Part shown: piece by piece, positions 58,281 through 64,000 of the stretch
How positions within the stretch are numbered: the stretch's first letter is position 1
How the letters are laid out: each line of letters starts with the position of its first letter
Assembly: GCA_019188255.1 (NCBI GenBank)
Contig: JAETXT010000003.1
Span: forward strand, 3,968,001 to 4,032,000
Origin: Verticillium longisporum
Lineage: Eukaryota > Ascomycota > Sordariomycetes > Glomerellales > Plectosphaerellaceae
Length of the DNA stretch: 64,000 bases
Direction of reading: 5' to 3'
Translations under genes and position numbers: made by a program
Notes under the pieces: model-generated
The model's input: the letters and a program-made list of their open reading frames with translations, nothing else
Told to the model about the DNA's origin: nothing
The model's database searches: none

Positions 58281-58819
58281 GTCTCAAAATTTTCGGGTAT
58301 CTTCCGACGTAGGAAAGCGATAAATTGGCGTCGCGAGGGATTGGAGCAGTCCGTTTAGGCAGTTTCGGTAGTTGCGCCAGCTATCGCTCAATTCTCAATG
58401 ACGTTGGCAGGCTTTGAGCTTTGCCCCCCCTCTTCGTGGACAGACCAGAGCCCCTCCAAAAGTCGGTAGAACATCGGCTCACGTACGGTAGTTCAAACGG
58501 CCCAAGCTGATGACCTCAACCGCATTTGGTTCTACGTCTTCGCTTCTGCGACAGCGAAACTATTGCCTCGTACTACCGAGGCTGGCCTTGGGCGGAAATC
58601 CCTGGCTCACTCTTCATATGCAGACCCTTCGACACCTGCTCCAGCATCGTTCGTTTGCATGCTCCGGTGCCCCGGTGACTACCCTGTACTGCGACATATG
58701 CGATGTTTAAGTCAACCACACCCTCCACCACCGACGACCTCACTCCCTAGCCTACTTCTCTCCTCTGTCAGCCTTTCCAGCGAAGGACAGGTTTCTCTTG
58801 TTTATCGCCTTAAAGCAGA
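58281..58819. other. Divergent intergenic region
   Basis: It lies between the PDCD5-like and APH-like genes. Frames here are not supported. Confidence 0.4.
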
Positions 58820-59701
58820 ATGGCATCCCTATACCTTCCGCCTGGATACGACTTTGACGCCCAGCACGACGGCACCGAACACCTTGCCATCAACAACACT
58901 TGGTTACGCCGCTTCTTGACACGACTAGCGTTGCATACTGCGGCGAAGTTCTATTCGCGAGACGGTCTCTGCATACCCATCTCAAAACACAAAATCGTCA
59001 AGACGGGCATCCGCACCCATCTGACAGAAGGTGCGACTCTGAAATACCTGGAGGAGAATACAAGCATCCCTGTCCCCAAGGTCTTTTGCTCTTTTTTACA
59101 CAAGAACAGAGCATACATAGTCATGGAAAGGATCCAGGGCGATGAGCTACCGACAGCCTTAAATGTTCTATCCCCAGAAGCGCTCGAGGGTCTCTTTTTG
59201 CAGCTGAGAAAATTCATCCAGGAGCTACGCGCTCTAAAACCTCCAACCACAGGAGTGGAAAGCTGCGTTGGCGGTTCATTGTTCGATTCCCGTATACCCC
59301 GGGGGAATCCTCGATTCGGCCCTTTCACGACAATACAAAACTTTCATTTCTGGCTCAGAGATGACCTGAAGCCCGAGGATCTTCAAGACCAGAAGAGGGA
59401 TCAAGATTGGCATGACCTCCAGAAGATGATGGATCGGCAAGATGGGCCATGTCCTCCGCCAGTTTTCACTCATGGCGATCTGAACCCGTTCAACATTCTT
59501 GTTCGTGAGGGCAAAGTGGTCGGAATCATTGACTGGGAGTTCTCAGGATGGTATCCTCACTATTGGGAATATACATCGGCCTGGTTTGGCAATATTACGA
59601 GACTTGAATGGCAGAGCAAGCTTGATAAGTTTCTCGATCGACCACCTCTTGAGGACTTTGAGATGGAGAAAGTTCGCAACAAATGGTGGGGTGAATGCTG
59701 A
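58820..59701 (+). CDS. APH-family kinase-like protein
   Basis: Single exon of 293 residues. The protein-kinase-like fold of the aminoglycoside/choline phosphotransferase (APH) family is evident: an N-lobe with EGATLKYLEENTSIPVPKVF, the hinge AYIVMERIQGDEL, the catalytic HGDLNPFNILV (Brenner-type HxDxxxxN) and GIIDWEFSGWYPHYWEY, the metal-binding Asp motif. Fungal genomes carry many such genes and their substrates are mostly unknown. The frame is intact. It is convergent with the DUF6914-type gene, 140 bp away. Confidence 0.85.
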   Translation: MASLYLPPGYDFDAQHDGTEHLAINNTWLRRFLTRLALHTAAKFYSRDGLCIPISKHKIVKTGIRTHLTEGATLKYLEENTSIPVPKVFCSFLHKNRAYIVMERIQGDELPTALNVLSPEALEGLFLQLRKFIQELRALKPPTTGVESCVGGSLFDSRIPRGNPRFGPFTTIQNFHFWLRDDLKPEDLQDQKRDQDWHDLQKMMDRQDGPCPPPVFTHGDLNPFNILVREGKVVGIIDWEFSGWYPHYWEYTSAWFGNITRLEWQSKLDKFLDRPPLEDFEMEKVRNKWWGEC

Positions 59702-59840
59702 ATGAGGATGGAAACGAAGAAGGCATTCAAGCTGCTCATTATAGCTTGGCTGACGAATGAATCACCTCGACAACATGGCATTCTACAGCTTCTGGTTTGC
59801 AACCGTTCTCTTTCAAGAGTAGATGTTTGCCAAGTGGCTC

Positions 59841-60408
59841 CTATGGTACAATCTCCTTATTTTCGATCATGTCCCACGTTGGTTTCGGTTTCGTCATGTC
59901 TGCATCACGCCCATAGCGACCACTTGCAGTCTTCTTGGCTACGTACTGCCTCGCAGCCGCCTCAATCTTCTTCCAATCTAGCTCAGCTGTTCCAACGCAC
60001 ATCCCATCCTTCGCAATCTCGGCCAGGGCACTCGCTACCCAGGTGCGACATCTCCAGTTCGGATCGCCTTGCACGACTGGTAATTTCTTGAAAATATCTA
60101 CGAGACGTTGTTCGTCCTCAATCTTAGCAATAAGAATGCGTACCAAGAGGCTGTTGGTCGATCGGACGTTCGTTATTGGCATATGTTCATATTTCCAACC
60201 ACGAGGGGAGTTTTTAACGTGGTAACGCACGCCTGGTACGCTGTCGCCGCGTTCTGCTTTAGGTCCAATCAGGAAACCCCAGTGATATCTGAGAAGGTTA
60301 GTATCTGTGAAGAAACCCGGAAGTACTGCCAGCTTACTTGCGCTCCTCATTATCTACGACGCCGCTGGGATACAGCGCGATGTATAGTCGGGATTTGTTG
60401 CAGGGCAT
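59841..60408 (-). CDS. Fungal protein of the DUF6914 type
   Basis: Two exons, 60408-60338 and 60288-59841, with a 49-bp intron, give 172 residues. The N-terminus reads SRLYIALYPSG, then KYHWGFLIGPK, GVRYHVKN, LLVRILIAKIEDEQRLV, DPNWRCRTWVASALAEIA and YVAKKTASGRY. This series of motifs recurs in many hypothetical proteins of filamentous fungi; I believe it is named DUF6914, but the name is from memory. No function is known. A small alpha/beta fold with permuted NlpC-like features is possible but cannot be shown here. The frame is intact. Confidence 0.75.
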
Positions 60409-61044
60409 GCTTAATGTTAAAAACCCTGAAAGGCAATGCGGATAGGTTGCGTGAACGAAGCCTAGTGATAGCACGAAAGATAATTGAGGCGAGAGGAACT
60501 CTTCTTGTTGGCGATGGGTGGCATCAGATTATATCTCCGATGCTTCATGCAACGGAAATAGAACCAGCATTTACGCGCCATGATGCGGCCCTCAAGATTC
60601 AGACCAAGTGACTGACCAAAAGAAACACTTCTCAGAGCAAGCACTCTCCTGTGCCGTACGCCCAATGAAGATGCGCTCGGATATGAAAAATCTACACTTT
60701 AGCTGTTGCCAACCAACCACAAAAAACGATTGGCCGAGTTTGAGGCCGCCCGACGGCGCGCATAATACAGCCCTTGGGCGCGACCACGACGCCCTGGTTC
60801 TGGTGGCTTCCGGCGGCACAATTAGACAATGCGTGCTTCAAGGTGACTTCATAGCCTGAGTACTTCCTTGCTCGTACTTTGAGGAGCGGGCCGACCAGTT
60901 TCCAGGTCCAGTCTATTCTGGACACAACGGGGGCAAGGCCGTTGCGCTCGACGTGCGCCTTGACGAACGAATCCGACAATTCTGTCCATGTCAAGTCGTG
61001 ATCGCGACATACTGCTCACCTGTCCAATCAAAGCCGTATCATTG
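60409..61044. other. Intergenic, edge of AT-rich block
   Basis: GC content is still normal here. It includes the possible relic at 60692-61010. Confidence 0.4.
60692..61010 (-). pseudogene. Possible coding relic, unknown
   Basis: Minus-strand frame without an ATG, reading DHDLTWTELSDSFVKAH, then IDWTWKLVGPLLKVRARKY. The composition looks protein-like, but the frame is cut off at its 5' side by the AT-rich block. No family is recognised. Confidence 0.25.
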
Positions 61045-62961
61045 TAGAGTCACCTGTCTCTACCTACCTTACCGGGACAATTATAGAGGAAGGTATAGTT
61101 GCTGAGCCAATAGTAGTAGTATAACTGCGGGTAACTATTGCAAAGTTAAATAGGTTAACTCAAAAAGCAGCCGTTGCACATTAGTAGGTAGCGTTGCAGC
61201 TATTGCCTATAGTTGCAGCTAATATAGAGGACTAATAATAAGGCGCTCCTTTCCTATATCCTATTAGCTTATTGATTATTGCGATTTTCCTTTTAATATA
61301 TATATATTCGTAATATTAACTATTTACCGAGCTTACTAAATCCTCTAATTCCTCCCCCTTCTACCTAATAATACCTATAATGCTAATATATTAAAACGCT
61401 AATATACTAATACTACCCGAATCCACTATATCCTAATTAACCCTAGTATATATAGTAGATTATTAATACTATCCTAGATATATTAATAGAAGCTATTTTA
61501 GTAGGGAGGTTTAGTTAGACTTATAGCTATTATAGTAGTAGTAGTATATTAGTCCCGTCTAGTAGTATATCTAGTAATTAGTACTATATTTCGATAGATT
61601 AATATATTAATTATAATATAATTAGAGAACCTAATAGTATATTATATTAATATAATAATTATAATAGATATTTACTTTATCTTACCTTTATTAATTAAAG
61701 TCTTATTATAATAATAATAATAGTAATAGTAATAGCTCTAGCTTATAGCTATTCGACCTACTAATCGACCTAGATAATTACCTTATTACTAATACGGATA
61801 ATATATAATTAAGTAAGTATAATCGAATTAATTCTAATTAAAATAAGCTTATATAAATACTCTACGAGATATAGTCTAAATATATCGTCCTTATTAGCTA
61901 GGATATTAATAAGTATAATTATAAGAAAGATATAATGCTAATCGTCGAATAGGGCTATATAAATAAAGATCTAGTTAATCTAACCTATTAAATTATACTT
62001 ACTATATCTAATATAGTCGCCTTAAGTAAAAACGAAGCGCTAGAAGTCCCTATTATAATATTAAAGTATTAGTATCCTAAAGTATATACTAATCGCCTAT
62101 ATTATATTACTAATACTACTAGTACTAATATACTAAGTAATATACGACTTTATAGCTTTTTAAGTATCTTTTCTTATAGTATTAGAAATTTCGAGGCCTT
62201 TAAAAATGCCCTATTTTTAATTATCGATTTCTTAATAGTATATAGATACGTTATCGTTAGACCTTTTTCCTTTATATTAAAAATAGTAGGGCAATTAATT
62301 AAAGGACTTATATAGTTATTATCTAATAGAATTACGATAATATTAATAGCTTCGATAATAGGTTATTATAGTTAGTATTACGATAAGAATAATAGGTCTA
62401 CTTTAGTAAAAGCCTTATTTAAGGCTATCGCTAATATTATAATACCCCTAAAACTACTTTACTAGGCGAATAGCTTTAAAGAACTAACCTAGGGCTAGCT
62501 AGCTAGCTAGCTAGCTAGCTTACCTATCTATAAAGGCTACCTTATTAGACTACTAGATACGCTTACTACTAAGCTTAAATATCGACTAGACCCTATATTC
62601 ATTAATATACGCCTAGTATAGGTATCGCTTAAAGTTATCTAATATATTCGAGTACTTTATAGATAGCGATTAATCGTCGTTAATACTATAGCGGATCGTA
62701 TAAACTATATTAATAGTAAGCTATTTAATAATAGTTATATAGTAGTAATTAGAATTAGCGCTAAATATATTAAATTCCTTATTAAGCTCTACTAGTATAT
62801 TGCGCTTATTTATACGTAGAAGTATATTATCGAAGAATATCGGGCAGGCCTCGTAGAGCTTATTTATTTATAATATAAGTTCGCTATTATATTAATAGAA
62901 AGAGTTACGAAGAATAAAGTATATAATTAATTATATATTAACCTTTATTAATAATAGATAC
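61045..62961. repeat. AT-rich, TpA-dense block (RIP-mutated repeat relic)
   Basis: About 1.9 kb of extreme AT content, with TA steps everywhere and stops in all frames. It contrasts sharply with both flanks. This is the signature expected after repeat-induced point mutation of a duplicated transposon. A GCTA tetranucleotide run sits at 62494-62521. The original element cannot be identified by eye. Confidence 0.85.
62494..62521. repeat. GCTA tetranucleotide repeat
   Basis: Seven tandem units inside the AT-rich block. Confidence 0.9.
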
Positions 62962-63247
62962 TGTTGAGAGGGCTTCACTGCTTATGTGAACCCCGTTTCA
63001 TTGCTTTGGCTGTGCCTGAGAGCTCTGAATAGGTAGGGTAGGTGATATAAGTCTTGTGATGTAGTTGATGATCTCTCTCTGAATTACCACTACCTACGTG
63101 AGTCAGATATACCCATCTGATTCACCGATCACGTAAGCTGTGATTCACGTGCTCCTGAGAGCTGTGAATCCCAGCCACGGTGATCACCATATCGGTGATC
63201 CCCTACCGAGATCACTGCCCTAGGGAACCCCTAATATTGGTTCAACA
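62962..63247 (-). repeat. 3' LTR, 286 bp
   Basis: It starts and ends with the inverted repeat TGTTGA...TCAACA, the usual TG...CA ends. Several internal palindromes are present, for example GGTGATCACC at 63179-63188, with repeated GTGATC/GATTCAC blocks. The polypurine tract lies immediately upstream on the minus strand. Confidence 0.85.
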
Positions 63248-63270
63248 CTGGCTCTCTTTTCTTTGTGGAT
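63248..63270 (-). other. Polypurine tract of the LTR element
   Basis: On the minus strand, a purine run AAAGAAAAGAGAG precedes the LTR by a few bases, as expected for plus-strand priming. Confidence 0.7.
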
Positions 63271-63625
63271 AGAACAGCCGTGAGAACCAATATTGGGAGC
63301 TGTCGCTAGGGTCGATAGCCGCTCCAACGCGCTTCCAATCTCCAGTCTTCGGCGCGTTAGATCTGCTCTTCCAGCCTTAAAGTGAACAATTAACAGTAGG
63401 AGAACAATGAATAGGATAAGGAAAAGTGGCGTGCCGTCGTGAAGGGCATGCTGACGATCGCCGAGGAGGAGGAGGCGAAGGGGGTGACGACCCCAACAAG
63501 GACCTCGATGGTCTTTGTAATGCCGACCGCAAGGCGGCTGGGCGGGCCGCAGCTCTGCGGCTCTTTGACTGCCTCTGGTGGGACTCGCCAGAGCAGTCAA
63601 ACTCGGATTCTTCGGATTCCGAGGC

Positions 63626-64000
63626 CTAGTCCGCTTTGCGGAGCGGTTGCTTTGCTGTTTTGCTGATCGCGGGGTCGTCGTTTTTGCTTCTGGGGTGCTC
63701 GTTTTTAGGCTTTGCTGCATTTTTGCTAATATCAATTGCCTTTGCCCCCTGACTGTTCTTTTCTTGACGTTTGACCCATCCTTCAATCCTGATTGTGACT
63801 TCGTTAGAGCTCACTAGCGCTTCCAGTGCCTGGTTTGGCGCTCCCTTGGTCATTGAATCTGCAGGGTTATCGCCTCCGGCGATCCAACGAATTTCGTCGA
63901 CTTCGCGTTCTTCGTAGCTTTGCCGTAACGCCATGAGATCTATCATTAGGCGTTTCTCTGCTGTCGCGCTCAGTTGAACCAGGCATTGGTAGAGCGAGTA
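63626..64000 (-). CDS. Copia-type pol, C-terminal RNase H part (partial)
   Basis: Open frame running off the window edge. It shows the end of a Ty1/copia RNase H domain: SLYQCLVQLSATAEKRL, then MIDLMALRQSYEEREVDE, IRWIAGGDNPADSMTK and LEALVSSNEV. A Lys/Asn/Ser-rich tail follows to the stop at 63626. The pattern with D-x-x-ALR and NPAD-x-(L/M)-TK is diagnostic for copia elements. At least 125 residues are visible and undamaged. Confidence 0.9.
   Translation of the reverse strand, partial: YSLYQCLVQLSATAEKRLMIDLMALRQSYEEREVDEIRWIAGGDNPADSMTKGAPNQALEALVSSNEVTIRIEGWVKRQEKNSQGAKAIDISKNAAKPKNEHPRSKNDDPAISKTAKQPLRKAD

Larger units (their letters stand above)
62962..64000 (-). mobile_element. Ty1/copia-type LTR retrotransposon, 3' end, cut by window edge
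   Basis: Minus-strand element whose body lies beyond the right edge. Visible are the end of pol, a noncoding spacer, a polypurine tract and the 3' LTR. Base composition is normal, unlike the AT-rich block it abuts. It therefore probably inserted into, or next to, that block after RIP, or escaped RIP. Host-side flank GATAC (62957-62961) is the candidate 5-bp target duplication. Confidence 0.85.

Noticed and set aside
62494..62521. GCTA repeat as a possible telomere or origin element
   Set aside because: It is a simple microsatellite inside a RIP-like block and does not match the fungal telomere repeat TTAGGG.
63040..63225. Repeated short words resembling a CRISPR-like array
   Set aside because: The words are unevenly spaced palindromes inside an LTR, and the genome is fungal.
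63220..63786. 188-codon minus-strand ORF overlapping the copia pol end and the LTR
   Set aside because: It is in a different frame from the clear RNase H sequence and crosses the polypurine tract into the LTR, so it is a chance frame.

Overview
The window is nuclear DNA of a filamentous ascomycete (Pezizomycotina, most likely a sordariomycete; I cannot name the species). The grounds are gene density, short (about 50-120 bp) introns with GT..CTRAY..AG signals, fungus-specific families (Sos7, RRT8/UsgS-type, COQ4, fungal LanC-like, HOL1-like MFS) and a TpA-rich tract that looks RIP-mutated next to an LTR retrotransposon.

Layout. 0-6 kb: an intron-containing tRNA-Pro(AGG) and two small hypothetical genes. 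6-10 kb: a large secreted Ser/Thr-rich mucin-like protein. 12-19 kb: an RRT8/UsgS-type membrane protein, then a divergent pair of a GH31 alpha-glycosidase and a maltose-permease-like MFS transporter, which together look like a small alpha-glycoside utilisation module. 19.6-21 kb: a LanC-like protein. 21-33 kb: a PA-TM-RING E3 ligase, an RS-rich nuclear protein, the kinetochore protein Sos7, ribosomal protein eL37, Elongator subunit ELP6, a RhaM-type mutarotase-like protein and a mitochondrial thioredoxin-like protein. 34-42 kb: a HOL1-like MFS transporter, a GDT1-type Golgi cation transporter and a second maltose-permease-like MFS. 44-51.6 kb: a DCAF11/WDR23-type WD40 protein, Sec61 gamma (SSS1), an RRM/RGG CPSF6-like protein and a SET-domain methyltransferase.

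51.9 kb to the end is more accessory in character: an intact DD34E Tc1/mariner-like element, a decayed MFS transporter/transcription factor pair, then COQ4, PDCD5-like, an APH-type kinase and a DUF6914-type protein, an AT-rich RIP-like block (about 61.05-62.96 kb), and the 3' LTR plus RNase H end of a Ty1/copia element running off the right edge.

The most striking pattern is not a gene. About ten coding regions, including the essential eL37 gene and COQ4, carry one- or two-base apparent deletions, mostly in homopolymers or dinucleotide repeats. Because housekeeping genes are hit, residual consensus indels of a long-read assembly are the best explanation, and most of these genes should not be called pseudogenes. 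The decayed MFS/regulator pair at 53.4-56.2 kb, which has true stop codons and missing N-termini, is the exception. I did not find a convincing new multigene system. The best candidates for biological novelty are the GC-AG introns, the fungal LanC-like protein, the GH31/MFS pair and the non-TA flanks of the Tc1-like element.
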